Made by a program: the position numbers and the translations under genes. Positions 25,411 through 33,228 of a DNA stretch of 33,704 bases are shown piece after piece. This stretch comes from an uncultured Rhizobium sp. (GTDB lineage: Bacteria; Pseudomonadota; Alphaproteobacteria; Rhizobiales; Rhizobiaceae). The notes under the pieces were generated by a model. That model saw nothing but the letters and a program-made list of their open reading frames with translations. It did no database searches and had not been told where the DNA came from. The DNA lies in contig CAMFHE010000050.1 in assembly GCA_945952045.1 (NCBI GenBank), positions 1 to 33,704 of the forward strand, given 5' to 3'. The first letter of the stretch is position 1; each line of letters starts with the position of its first letter.

Positions 25411-25605
25411 TCACCCGCCTAGCGGATCTACGAGAGCTTCTGCATCGATCGGCCACAAGGTAACACCGCTTTCAGCGACGATGCGCAGCGTCCTGATCAT
25501 CTCCGCGGCCTGCAAGAGGGCCGAAGGGAGTGTGTTTTCTGGAAGCGTATCGGCTTTCGTCGCTATCTCCATGAGATCGATGAAGGCATCGCGCTGGGTG
25601 CCCAT
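25411..25605 (-). CDS. Small hypothetical protein (64 aa)
   Basis: MGTQRDAFIDLMEIATKADT continuing to LLQAAEMIRTLRIVAESGVT: an amphipathic helical composition that looks like a real protein. The TTG at 25614 and the ATG at 25605 are both possible starts; neither has a good ribosome binding site. I do not recognise a family. It is divergent from the lipocalin gene. It may be a genuine small stress gene or a remnant. Confidence 0.4.
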   Translation of the reverse strand: MGTQRDAFIDLMEIATKADTLPENTLPSALLQAAEMIRTLRIVAESGVTLWPIDAEALVDPLGG

Positions 25606-25686
25606 CCTGTTCAACTTGAATGTCTAAGCTATCGCCAGCTTGCTGGTCTTTCTCGCTCATTATTATTGGGGCTTCGAGCGTGCTGG

Positions 25687-25711
25687 CGAACCCGATAGCC
25701 TCAATCGCGTT
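25687..25711 (+). promoter_or_regulatory. EcfG-type stress promoter before the lipocalin gene
   Basis: CGAAC at 25687-25691 (one mismatch to GGAAC), a 16-base spacer and a perfect CGTT at 25708-25711. The -10 ends 33 bases before the lipocalin ATG, nearly the same distance as at the two better-matching promoters at 26533 and 29189. Confidence 0.55.
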
Positions 25712-25743
25712 AAGATATGAACTGTATGCGACAGGAGGATTGC

Positions 25744-26274
25744 ATGCGAACGCATTTGAAATGTCTAACCCTGTTTGGCGCGGCATGCCTTATGCTTGCT
25801 GGCGCGACAACCTATGCCGTCGCCGATCCAAAGGTGGTGAAAGTCGGACCGGACCACTATCGCGGAACATGGCTTGAGATCGGCAGAACACCGATGTTTC
25901 TAACCGATGGTTGCGTGGCGGGCTATTCCAGCTATCGCAAAGGCAAGGCGCCTGACGAAATCCTGGTTGAGGACGGTTGCCACGTCGACACGCCCAAAGG
26001 CCGCCTGAAAACCGTCAGCGGCGTCGGGAAAATTGAGGATTTTGGCAAAACGAACGCCAAAATGCGCGTCCGGTATCCGCTTCTCATTACCTTCAATTAC
26101 TGGGTAATCTACAAATCGCCCGACAAATCCTGGTTCATCAGCGCCAACCCGTCGATGAGCTATCTCTGGATTTATGCCCGGACCATCCCGTCGAAAGCCA
26201 AACTTGAGCGGATGATCCGCAAAGCACGCGAACTTGGCTACGATGTTCGCAAACTCGAATTTCCAGCACAATGA
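25744..26274 (+). CDS. blc: Bacterial lipocalin (Blc-like), secreted
   Basis: A 176-residue exported protein. The ATG at 25744 is chosen for its AGGAGG; the frame opens at 25717. The signal peptide spans residues 1-27, with cleavage after AVA. The mature part follows the Blc pattern: GTW at 41-43 in HYRGTWLEIGRTPMF, DGCVAGYSSY, NYWVIYKSPDKSWFIS and SYLWIYARTIPS near the end. Bacterial lipocalins bind fatty acids or lysophospholipids and help keep the envelope intact under stress. E. coli Blc is an outer-membrane lipoprotein under RpoS, whereas here no good lipobox Cys is present, so a soluble periplasmic form is more likely. The stress promoter upstream fits an equivalent EcfG role. Confidence 0.85.
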   Translation: MRTHLKCLTLFGAACLMLAGATTYAVADPKVVKVGPDHYRGTWLEIGRTPMFLTDGCVAGYSSYRKGKAPDEILVEDGCHVDTPKGRLKTVSGVGKIEDFGKTNAKMRVRYPLLITFNYWVIYKSPDKSWFISANPSMSYLWIYARTIPSKAKLERMIRKARELGYDVRKLEFPAQ

Positions 26275-26587
26275 TGCCCAAAGTCAGGCGACCCTCTTTC
26301 AGTCCGACGGCCACTCAACGTGGGGAATTTCTACCCGAATTTACTTGAGTCGAACGATGCTATTAGCGCAGAACAAGATACGGTCGCTCGCGATAGGGTT
26401 GCTCCAAACGCTATCATCCACCCGGAATAAACTCGCGGTTGCTCTCGCGTACAATCTTGGGCTGTGAGCGAGGGAGTGGTGATCGCCATCGATTTAACGG
26501 TTTGTCCACGAGCACCGCGCCGATCAAATTCTGGAACCTTTGATGATGCGGACGGTTGTTGCTTCTACTGCATAGAGAGGAAGTCTG
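26275..26587. other. Intergenic stretch between lipocalin and stress-protein genes
   Basis: About 310 bases. Apart from the EcfG promoter at 26533-26557 and the ribosome binding site before 26588, no gene or repeat was seen. Confidence 0.4.
26533..26557 (+). promoter_or_regulatory. EcfG-type stress promoter before the pyridoxamine-oxidase-like gene
   Basis: GGAAC at 26533-26537, a 16-base spacer and GGTT at 26554-26557. This is a full match to the alphaproteobacterial general stress consensus GGAAC-N16/17-NGTT, ending 31 bases before the ATG at 26588, which has AGAGGAAG as its ribosome binding site. Confidence 0.78.
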
Positions 26588-27055
26588 ATGTCGACGACAA
26601 TGAGTATGGCAGAGCTGTCGAAGAAACTCGGCAAGATCGATTTCTGCATGTTCAACACCAAAGGCTCTGATGCGATCATCACCCGACCGATGAGCAACAA
26701 CGGCGATGTCGAGTACGATGGCGATTCTTGGTTCTTCTCCTATGAGGACACGAAGAAAGTTCGCGACATCAATCGCGACCCTGGTGTCACGCTAACCTTC
26801 ACTGCGCCACCCAGTCTGCTCGGAAAGCCGGGCATCTTTGTCGCCGTGGAAGGACAAGCGATCCTGATCAATGACAAGGCGGGTTTTGAAGAGCATTGGG
26901 TCAAGGATCTCGAACGCTGGTTTCCTCAAGGCATCGACACGCCTGGGATCGTCTTGATCAAAGTGTCCGCAAAGACGATCGAATACTGGGACGGTGAAGA
27001 CAATGGTCGAATCGACATGCCTGCAGTCGATGCTGTCGCGAGAGGCGCTGTATGA
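26588..27055 (+). CDS. General stress protein, pyridoxamine-5'-phosphate oxidase fold
   Basis: A 155-residue split-barrel flavin-binding-type protein of the general stress protein 26 group. It has MAELSKKLGKIDFCMFNTKG, DGDSWFFSYEDTKKVRDINR, DPGVTLTFTAP and FVAVEGQAIL, the order of strands expected for the PNPOx-like barrel. Members bind FMN or FAD, or F420 in actinobacteria; the reaction is usually unknown. The start has AGGAAG upstream, and a clear EcfG promoter lies 31 bases before the ATG. The stop overlaps the DUF3140 start (ATGA), so the two are one transcript and probably co-translated. Confidence 0.88.
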   Translation: MSTTMSMAELSKKLGKIDFCMFNTKGSDAIITRPMSNNGDVEYDGDSWFFSYEDTKKVRDINRDPGVTLTFTAPPSLLGKPGIFVAVEGQAILINDKAGFEEHWVKDLERWFPQGIDTPGIVLIKVSAKTIEYWDGEDNGRIDMPAVDAVARGAV

Positions 27056-27396
27056 GCGTGGAAAACCTGGATCGCGACAAGATCTGGCATGATTTTGGCC
27101 AGGCGGTGAACATGGCGCCAGGGGAATTGGAGACATGGCTTCAGACGGACGAAAGCAAGGCGGCTGGTTGGTCCGGCGGTAGCGGCGGCGAAACCGTGGG
27201 ACACCATTCCGGACGCAGGATCGTCGAGATCAAGCGAAAGAAGAAGGCCGACCTGACTGACGACGACTATTCCCACATGCAAAGGGTGGTCGGCTTCGTT
27301 CATCGGCATCTCGCGCAAGGCGGCCCAAAGAAGGATCCTGAGGGTTCGCCTTGGCGACGATCATTAATGAACTGGGGTCATGACCCGCTTAAATGA
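27052..27396 (+). CDS. DUF3140 family protein
   Basis: A 114-residue soluble protein with the DUF3140 landmarks: IWHDFGQAVNMAPGELETWL, GETVGHHSGRRIVEI and KKKADLTDDDYSHMQRVVGF followed by VHRHLAQ. The function is unknown. The family is basic and helical and may bind nucleic acid, but that is speculation from composition. It overlaps the stop of the general stress protein by four bases and must share its EcfG promoter. Nothing terminator-like follows directly. Confidence 0.88.
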   Translation: MSVENLDRDKIWHDFGQAVNMAPGELETWLQTDESKAAGWSGGSGGETVGHHSGRRIVEIKRKKKADLTDDDYSHMQRVVGFVHRHLAQGGPKKDPEGSPWRRSLMNWGHDPLK

Positions 27397-28065
27397 AGAG
27401 GTTAAAAACATTCAACTAAGCCGGTCACCGTTGCAGCGCCTAGAAATGGCATACATATAGGTGAGGTGACACGGGCCTTGGCGCCTACCACCTGCTGAGG
27501 CGATGAGAAATCCCTCTGTCGCTCACATGCTCGGTGCCAGTGCTCAATCCGACGCGAGTAACGCGATGGAAATCCGTGACCTCTGTCGGCCTAACTGGTT
27601 GTCCAAGTGGGATGTCGGGGCGCGAGTTACTGATCACCTGCACGGCGCGTGAGATCCAATCCCGGTTTATTTCGCGATACCCAGGGCAATACCATTGGCG
27701 CCGGACCCGACGACCTAGACGCGAGAGACACGCACCACTCGCATGCGTGTTGGGGCCTTTGGTTGAAGATTCTTTTGCTGTTGGTATTCAGGGCTGACTT
27801 GGTGGAAGCTTAGCCAATGGTTGCCTCGGTTAGCGTTGGGCTTCTCGGGATCACTGTGATGTGGATTCCGGCCCCCTTCCCTGCGAGATCATTCGCAAAT
27901 GAGAGCGCGATCCGACCCGGATTCTGGTCCCGTTGTCGGTATACTATCCGGAAAGGAAGAACCCAGCCACCGCCTTCATCAACGCTGCAAGAAAGTTCGC
28001 AGCTGGCAACGCTTAGTTTTGGCAGCTTTGCTCGTCACCGCTGAATGGGGTTTCCGTTTCGCCTG
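27397..28065. other. About 670 bases without a supported gene
   Basis: Short plus-strand frames (27534-27797, 27817-28044) are not protein-like. On the minus strand an open frame of 74 codons (27810-28034, including VDEGGGWVLPFRIVY and ALSFANDLAGKG) has a more natural composition but no start codon and no family I recognise. It could be the tail of a broken gene. Confidence 0.35.
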
Positions 28066-28467
28066 CTAGGCCACCTTCAATTGACTGGCTGTCGATGGCT
28101 GCATCGGCTGAGCTCCTGTCCAGAAGCTGATGACCTCCAAAACCTGGCCTAGACTGTAAGGTTTCGCCATGAACGTCGCTGTCCCAGGAAGCTCGCCGGG
28201 AGCTTCCACTTGCCCTCCGGACGTTACAAGCACTGGAAGGCCCATCCTGTAGGCCGCGATATATTCTACCAGATCAAGGCCGCTCAAGCCCCCAGGCATG
28301 TCGATGTCTGTGATGACGACATCGACATCGGTCGTTGCGAGCATCGCGATCCCTTCCGACGCTGAAGCTCCCTCAACGACCCGAAAACCCTCGTCTTCGA
28401 GCGCGTCTGCAAGCATCATTCGGATCAAAGGTTCGTCTTCGACGATAAGAACGGTAAACCGGTACAT
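28066..28467 (-). CDS. Single-domain response regulator (CheY-like receiver)
   Basis: A 133-residue receiver with no output domain. The acidic pocket is ED at 10-11, the phosphoacceptor Asp54 is in TDIDMPGG, the switch residue Ser83 (after Thr82) is in VLVTSGG and Lys102 is in MAKPYS. Such proteins pass or drain phosphate in phosphorelays, including those that feed PhyR in the general stress response. GGAAGGAGACGGCC before the ATG is a good ribosome binding site. No kinase is adjacent; the HWE kinase at 2.8-3.9 kb is the only one in the window. A minus-strand stress-type promoter sits 470 bases upstream (28936-28960). Confidence 0.92.
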   Translation of the reverse strand: MYRFTVLIVEDEPLIRMMLADALEDEGFRVVEGASASEGIAMLATTDVDVVITDIDMPGGLSGLDLVEYIAAYRMGLPVLVTSGGQVEAPGELPGTATFMAKPYSLGQVLEVISFWTGAQPMQPSTASQLKVA

Positions 28468-28933
28468 GGCCGTCTCCTTCCGCAGGCAAGATAAAAACTC
28501 GTCTGTCCAGATTTAGATCGTCCCCTCAGCGGCAGTGTTTGCGAACAAACTTAATAGAATGCGAATGATCAGCTGCCCCGGTCCAGTCATTCGCAAGCTT
28601 GTCCAACCTGCTGCCATCTTTCGCCGAATCACGGTCGCAGCTGCGGGCTTATCTGAGGTTGCCGATCTTTACATCGATCACCTTCAGCACATTCGCAAGT
28701 TCGATCCAGGCTCGAGTGTCATCGCTTGCGCTTTTTGAGAGCTGGAATTTGAGATCGCGCAGATTTCGACCGTGTTTAGTACCGGCCCCGATTGGCCTCG
28801 CGTCGCGGTGCTTGGATCCGGCCAACATTGTTCGCTGAGCGACTTTATCTTTTACCACCAGATTGAAGGCCCAGATGAACATGTCGCGACAGCATCGAAG
28901 TTGGGGAAGGGGCGGAAAAGCCGCGGTCTGCGT
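28468..28933. other. Upstream region of the response regulator, no supported gene
   Basis: About 470 bases. A minus-strand frame (28649-28882, 77 codons) would be transcribed from the palindromic promoter but has no ribosome binding site. The stretch could be a long 5' leader of the receiver gene or encode a small RNA; the sequence does not decide. Confidence 0.35.
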
Positions 28934-28960
28934 GGAACAGGTTCGGTTCTATGAGGTTCC
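28934..28960. promoter_or_regulatory. Palindromic, potentially bidirectional EcfG-type promoter
   Basis: GGAAC (28934-28938), 17 bases, GTTCC (28956-28960). On the plus strand this reads GGAAC-N16-GGTT and on the minus strand GGAAC-N16-TGTT, each a full match to the general stress consensus, so the -35 of one promoter overlaps the -10 of the other. It lies between the divergent response regulator and SDR genes. Confidence 0.6.
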
Positions 28961-29188
28961 GCAATGATGAAGCACGGACCGGAAAGCCTCGCGCAACTGA
29001 TTTACCGTTGTGCAGCGAACCCGCAACCGCACAGCAATTGTGACGGCTTTCTGCGTTCGTGCTTCTCGGTGGGGCACAATAGCTCTAGATCCCCTCAACC
29101 GCTTAGATCTCGCGGGAAGACACGCGCCCGCACCCCGCCTATCGTCCCGTTGGTTTCGCTCCCATATTGGAATGCCTTAGGGTCTGAT
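28961..29188. other. Stretch between the palindromic promoter and the SDR promoter
   Basis: A plus-strand frame begins with ATG at 28964, exactly where transcription from the plus-strand promoter would be expected to begin, but its 83 codons do not look protein-like. A small RNA of up to about 250 bases is an alternative. No terminator hairpin with a U-tract was found. Confidence 0.3.
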
Positions 29189-29213
29189 GGAACCGTGAGT
29201 TGCCAGAGATGTT
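29189..29213 (+). promoter_or_regulatory. EcfG-type stress promoter before the SDR gene
   Basis: GGAAC at 29189-29193, a 16-base spacer and TGTT at 29210-29213. Full consensus match, ending 31 bases before the chosen ATG at 29244. Confidence 0.78.
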
Positions 29214-29243
29214 AGACGAATCGTAGCACCGATGGAGACCCTT

Positions 29244-30113
29244 ATGAACGATGACATTCGCCGTCCAAGTCCACCCTATCCGAAGCAACAGCAGCAACCC
29301 CCAGGTAAAACGAACGCCATGGAGCCAGTTCCCGATCACGGCGAAAAGTCTTACAGGGGCAATGATAGGCTGAATGGCAAAGTCGCAGTTATTACGGGCG
29401 CCGATTCTGGAATTGGCAAAGCCGTGGCAATCGCATTTGCGCGCGAGGGTGCGGACATCCTGATCTCTTATCTCGAGGAAGAGGACGATGACGCACGGGA
29501 TACGGCAAAATGGGTGGAGAAGGCAGGCCGCAAGGCGGTCCTTGCTCCAGGTGACATCAAGTCCGAAGATCATTGCCGGTCCCTCATCCAGCGTGCGGTT
29601 GACGAACTCGGACGTATCGACATCCTGGTCAACAATGCTGCTTTTCAGCGCACATATGGAGATATTGCTGACATCACAGCGGACGAGTGGGACGAAACTT
29701 TTCGCACCAATATCTATGCGCCATTCTTCCTCTCCAAGGCCGCGGTTGCCCACATGAAGCCAGGCAGCGCCATCATAAACACCACCTCGATTCAGTCGCG
29801 TCAGCCCTCGCAGCAATTGCTGGCATATGCGTCTACGAAAGGAGCAATTTCGAACTTCACGGCAGGCCTCGCCGAGATGGTTGCCGATAAAGGCATTCGG
29901 GTCAACGCGGTCGCTCCCGGCCCGATATGGACCCCGCTCATCCCCTCTACGATGCCAGCGGAAAAGGCCGCCAAGTTCGGAGAGCAGACGTTGATCCGTC
30001 GTGCCGGGCAACCGGCGGAACTGGCGGGTGCTTACGTCCTCCTCGCATCCGATCTCGGTAGCTACATGACCGGTGCGGTCATTCCCGTAACGGGCGGTGA
30101 GGTGATGATCTGA
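29244..30113 (+). CDS. General-stress-type short-chain dehydrogenase (YghA/GSP39-like)
   Basis: A 289-residue SDR with the N-terminal extension typical of this group (PYPKQQQQPPGK, then MEPVPDHGEKSYRG). The cofactor motif TGADSGIG follows, then VNNAA in place of NNAG, TTSIQS and the catalytic YASTK; the end is PVTGGEVMI. Relatives in Bacillus (GSP39) and enterobacteria (YghA) are stress-induced aldehyde or alcohol oxidoreductases, so NAD(P)H-dependent reduction of toxic aldehydes is likely. The ATG at 29244 is chosen because GGAGACC precedes it; an in-frame ATG at 29232 is possible. A clear EcfG promoter lies just upstream. Confidence 0.9.
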   Translation: MNDDIRRPSPPYPKQQQQPPGKTNAMEPVPDHGEKSYRGNDRLNGKVAVITGADSGIGKAVAIAFAREGADILISYLEEEDDDARDTAKWVEKAGRKAVLAPGDIKSEDHCRSLIQRAVDELGRIDILVNNAAFQRTYGDIADITADEWDETFRTNIYAPFFLSKAAVAHMKPGSAIINTTSIQSRQPSQQLLAYASTKGAISNFTAGLAEMVADKGIRVNAVAPGPIWTPLIPSTMPAEKAAKFGEQTLIRRAGQPAELAGAYVLLASDLGSYMTGAVIPVTGGEVMI

Positions 30114-30464
30114 ACGATGATAGTCGACAGCGTTCGGTCGCGGCAACAGCTCAACATCTGATGCAGATGCTTGCCATGGCGGCCTCTACTATTCGTCACC
30201 ATCGCTGAAAACGGTGAGTGAATAGGCCAGCATATAGCGCTATGCGAATCCGGGTTGGGCCTAACGTAGTGGTGAAGAGAGCCCGGGGAAATTCGCTCCA
30301 CATCGGACCTTGCGATGCCAGCCTACACTCACCTCGCCGCTGTTACTCTGTACGCTGGCGTACCGGAACGCGCTTGCGTGATCGGCATTTCCTTTATTCA
30401 CGAGCGCAAACGCGTGCTTGCACTCCTCATGTTATGTCAGGTCAACGATTATGGAGAAATTCCA
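30114..30464. other. Intergenic stretch before the DUF892 gene
   Basis: About 350 bases with no supported gene. The frame of the DUF892 gene is open here from 30315, but the N-terminal residues it would add do not belong to the family. The region contains one weak stress-promoter match (30365-30389). Confidence 0.4.
30365..30389 (+). promoter_or_regulatory. Weak EcfG-like promoter before the DUF892 gene
   Basis: GGAAC at 30365-30369, a 16-base spacer and CATT at 30386-30389, 75 bases before the ATG. The -35 is perfect; the -10 has A in place of the first G. It is plausible given the stress genes on both sides, but unproven. Confidence 0.35.
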
Positions 30465-30965
30465 ATGGCAAACACCAAAACTCTCAACGATCTGTTCCTT
30501 GACACTCTCAAGGACATCTATTTTGCTGAAAAGCAGATCCTGAAGGCGCTCCCGAAAATGGCACGCGCATCGCAGTCAGAAGAGGGCAAAGCTGGCTTCA
30601 CGCAACACCGGGAAGAAACGCAGGGCCAGATCGAGCGTCTTGAACAGGTGTTCGAACTGATCGACAAGCCGGCCCGCGGCAAGACATGCGAGGCGATCCA
30701 AGGCATCATCGCCGAGGGAGAGGAAATTATTGAGGAATTCAAAGGATCGCCTGCTCTCGATGCAGGCCTGATCTCGTCGGCGCAAGCCGTTGAGCATTAC
30801 GAAATCGCCCGTTATGGCACGCTAATCGAGTGGGCGACGCAGCTCGGTTTGAAAGATGTCGTACCGCTTTTGCAGCAGAACCTTTCCGAAGAAGAGGCGA
30901 CCGACAAGAAACTCACTGCGTTGGCGAAGGCATCAGCGAACGCCAAAGGCAAGCGAGCTGCCTAA
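30465..30965 (+). CDS. YciF-like ferritin-fold protein (DUF892)
   Basis: A 166-residue helical protein of the DUF892 family. It starts MANTKTLNDLFLDTLKDIYF and has the conserved AEKQILKALPKMARAS, KAGFTQHREETQGQIERLEQ, AGLISSAQAVEHYEIARYGT and LLQQNLSEEEATDKKL. The glutamate and histidine pairs on these helices (AEKQ, HREET, EHYE, EEEATD) form a four-helix di-metal site of ferritin type. E. coli YciF and its relatives are induced by osmotic and general stress; their biochemical role is not settled. The ATG at 30465 has GGAGAA upstream and starts the family domain directly. A terminator-like hairpin and then katE follow. Confidence 0.92.
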   Translation: MANTKTLNDLFLDTLKDIYFAEKQILKALPKMARASQSEEGKAGFTQHREETQGQIERLEQVFELIDKPARGKTCEAIQGIIAEGEEIIEEFKGSPALDAGLISSAQAVEHYEIARYGTLIEWATQLGLKDVVPLLQQNLSEEEATDKKLTALAKASANAKGKRAA

Positions 30966-30981
30966 ACGGTCACGTATATCA

Positions 30982-31014
30982 AGGGCTGCCCACGAAGCGG
31001 CCCTCTTTTATTTC
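30982..31014 (+). terminator. Hairpin with T-rich tail between DUF892 gene and katE
   Basis: Stem AGGGCTGC/GCGGCCCT (8 pairs, one of them G-U) with a 7-base loop, followed by CTTTTATTTCC. It looks like an intrinsic terminator placed 16 bases after the DUF892 stop and only 20 bases before the katE start. Confidence 0.65.
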
Positions 31015-31033
31015 CTTATTTGAGGACGGCGAG

Positions 31034-33169
31034 ATGGCCAAGAAGACGAAGACGAATTCCACAGAGCTCGTTACCATCCACGATCAGAAGCTCTCACGCG
31101 CTCAGGGTGGAGAACTCCATCAGACGGCTGAGGATGGATTTGACGTCCTGACCACGTCGCAAGGGGCGCCGGTTGCGGACGATCAAAACACGCTGCGAAT
31201 TGGCGCGCGCGGACCGGCATTGATGGAAGACTTTCACTTCCGAGAGAAGATTTTTCACTTCGATCACGAGCGTATCCCAGAACGCGTTGTCCACGCGCGC
31301 GGTTATGGCGCCCACGGTTTTTTCGAAACCTACGACTCGTTGGCCGAATATACGCGCGCGGATATCTTCCAGCGCGCGGGCGAAAAGACGCCGGTATTCG
31401 TGCGCTTCTCGACGGTTGCCGGTAACAAAGGATCGGCCGACCTTGCACGCGACGTTCGCGGCTTTGCCGTTAAGATGTATACGAAAGAGGGCAACTGGGA
31501 TCTTGTCGGCAACAACATTCCGGTTTTCTTCATACAGGATGCGATCAAGTTTCCGGACCTAATCCATGCGGCGAAACAGGAACCTGACCGCGCCTTCCCA
31601 CAGGCGCAGACTGCTCACGATAACTTCTGGGATTTCATCGGCCTGACGCCCGAAAGCATGCACATGGTCATGTGGATCATGTCGGATCGCACTATTCCGC
31701 GGTCGTTGCGCTTCATGGAGGGATTTGGCGTTCACACATTTCGGTTCATCAACGCCAAGGATGAGTCGACTTTCGTCAAGTTTCACTGGAAGCCGAAACT
31801 CGGCCTACAGTCCGTTGCCTGGAATGAGGCCGTGAAAATCAATGGCGCTGACCCCGATTACCATCGACGCGATCTTTGGCAGGCGATCCAGTCCGGCAAT
31901 TTCCCGGAATGGGAGCTTGGCGTCCAGCTCTTTGACCAGGAATTTGCCGATGGGTTTGACTTCGACATCCTTGATCCGACCAAAATCATCCCGGAAGAAG
32001 TTCTGCCCGTAAGGCCAATCGGCAGGATGGTTCTAGACCGCATGCCCGATAATTTTTTTGCCGAGACAGAGCAGGTCGCCTTCATGACGCAGAATGTCCC
32101 GCCAGGGATCGGGTTCAGCAATGACCCGCTTCTCCAGGGTCGAAACTTTTCCTATCTCGACACCCAGTTGAAGCGTCTTGGCGGCCCGAACTTCACGCAT
32201 CTGCCGATCAACGCTCCCAAGTGTCCCTTCGCGCATTTTCAACAGGATGGCCACATGGCGATGCGCAATCCGGTTGGCAGGGTAAACTATGAGCCCAACT
32301 CCTTCGGTAAAGGGCCGAGGGAGTCACCCGCACGCGGTTATCGGCATTTTCCAGCTGAGGAAAGCGGACAGAAGGTTCAACTCAGGCCGGAAAGTTTCGC
32401 CGACCACTACAGCCAGGCCCGTCAATTCTTCATCAGCCAGACGCCTCCCGAACAACGCCATATCGTCATGGCGCTGACCTTTGAACTGAGCAAGGTCGAG
32501 ACGCTTGCGATCCGTGAGCGTATGGTCTCTCACCTTCTGAACATCGACGAGACTATGGCAACGGAAGTCGCGCATCGCCTCGGAATGCAATCGATGCCGA
32601 AGCCGGCGCCGGCCGCAGTACCGACCAGACAAGACCTGGAGCCCTCCCCAGCCTTAAGCATTGTCGAGCGGGGGCCAAAGCGTTTCGAGGGTCGCAAGCT
32701 CGGTGTGCTCGTCGCCGACGGTGTAGACGCTAAACTTCTCAAAGGACTGACGAGCGCGGTGACGAAGGAGAAGGGACTGGTCGAGCTCATTGCACCGAAG
32801 GTTGGCGGCGTCACGGTCTCAGACGGCAGCCACATCGATGCCCACCACATGATCGACGGTGGGCCTTCCGTTTTGTTCGACGCCGTGGCCCTTTTGACCT
32901 CCCCGGCAGCAATCGAGGACGTTCTGAAGGAAGCGACGGCACGCGATTTTGTGGCCGACGCGTTCCAGCACTGCAAGTTCATTGGCTATGATGTGTCAGC
33001 TCTTCCTCTCCTGGAAAAAGCAGGAATCGCACAGGACCTCGACGAAGGTGTCATCGCGCTTCCTGGCGAAGACGGCCTTGCCGCCTTCGTGGAGGAACTC
33101 GGCAAGCTCAGGGTCTGGGGACGAGAACCTTCCGTCAAACTCAGCTCAGCTTCGCCGCCGGTAGCGTGA
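31034..33169 (+). CDS. katE: Large-subunit catalase HPII type
   Basis: A 711-residue clade II catalase that turns hydrogen peroxide into water and oxygen in the cytoplasm. The ATG at 31034 (MAKKTKTNST) has GAGGAC before it; the frame is open to 30830 but that part lies in the DUF892 gene. The catalytic His87 is in RVVHARGYGAHG, the distal Asn in LVGNNIPVFF, and the proximal haem tyrosine in GRNFSYLDTQLKRLGGP. From about residue 550 a C-terminal flavodoxin/DJ-1-like domain follows (GRKLGVLVADGVDAKLLKGL, DAVALLTSP), the mark of large catalases. katE genes are classic general-stress targets. Only 20 bases separate the ATG from the preceding terminator-like hairpin, so it probably depends on read-through or on a promoter inside the DUF892 gene. 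Confidence 0.95.
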   Translation: MAKKTKTNSTELVTIHDQKLSRAQGGELHQTAEDGFDVLTTSQGAPVADDQNTLRIGARGPALMEDFHFREKIFHFDHERIPERVVHARGYGAHGFFETYDSLAEYTRADIFQRAGEKTPVFVRFSTVAGNKGSADLARDVRGFAVKMYTKEGNWDLVGNNIPVFFIQDAIKFPDLIHAAKQEPDRAFPQAQTAHDNFWDFIGLTPESMHMVMWIMSDRTIPRSLRFMEGFGVHTFRFINAKDESTFVKFHWKPKLGLQSVAWNEAVKINGADPDYHRRDLWQAIQSGNFPEWELGVQLFDQEFADGFDFDILDPTKIIPEEVLPVRPIGRMVLDRMPDNFFAETEQVAFMTQNVPPGIGFSNDPLLQGRNFSYLDTQLKRLGGPNFTHLPINAPKCPFAHFQQDGHMAMRNPVGRVNYEPNSFGKGPRESPARGYRHFPAEESGQKVQLRPESFADHYSQARQFFISQTPPEQRHIVMALTFELSKVETLAIRERMVSHLLNIDETMATEVAHRLGMQSMPKPAPAAVPTRQDLEPSPALSIVERGPKRFEGRKLGVLVADGVDAKLLKGLTSAVTKEKGLVELIAPKVGGVTVSDGSHIDAHHMIDGGPSVLFDAVALLTSPAAIEDVLKEATARDFVADAFQHCKFIGYDVSALPLLEKAGIAQDLDEGVIALPGEDGLAAFVEELGKLRVWGREPSVKLSSASPPVA

Positions 33170-33176
33170 TATCCAC

Positions 33177-33204
33177 ATCGGCACGGGCGTTGCCCCGTGC
33201 CGAT
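33177..33204 (+). terminator. Strong hairpin after katE
   Basis: A perfect 11-base stem, ATCGGCACGGG/CCCGTGCCGAT, with a 6-base loop, beginning 8 bases after the katE stop. There is no U-tract, but the position and strength make a transcript end or 3' stabiliser likely. Confidence 0.6.
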
Positions 33205-33228
33205 CCCACCCATGCTAACAAATTGTGA

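Noticed and set aside
25182..25463. 93-codon plus-strand frame after paoC
   Set aside because: No ribosome binding site; it overlaps the hairpin at 25186-25212, has no family resemblance and is not the missing paoD.
28649..28882. 77-codon minus-strand frame upstream of the response regulator
   Set aside because: No ribosome binding site and no recognisable family; kept only as part of a possible leader or small RNA.
28964..29215. 83-codon plus-strand frame after the palindromic promoter
   Set aside because: Its ATG coincides with the predicted transcript start, but the amino acid composition is not protein-like and there is no ribosome binding site.
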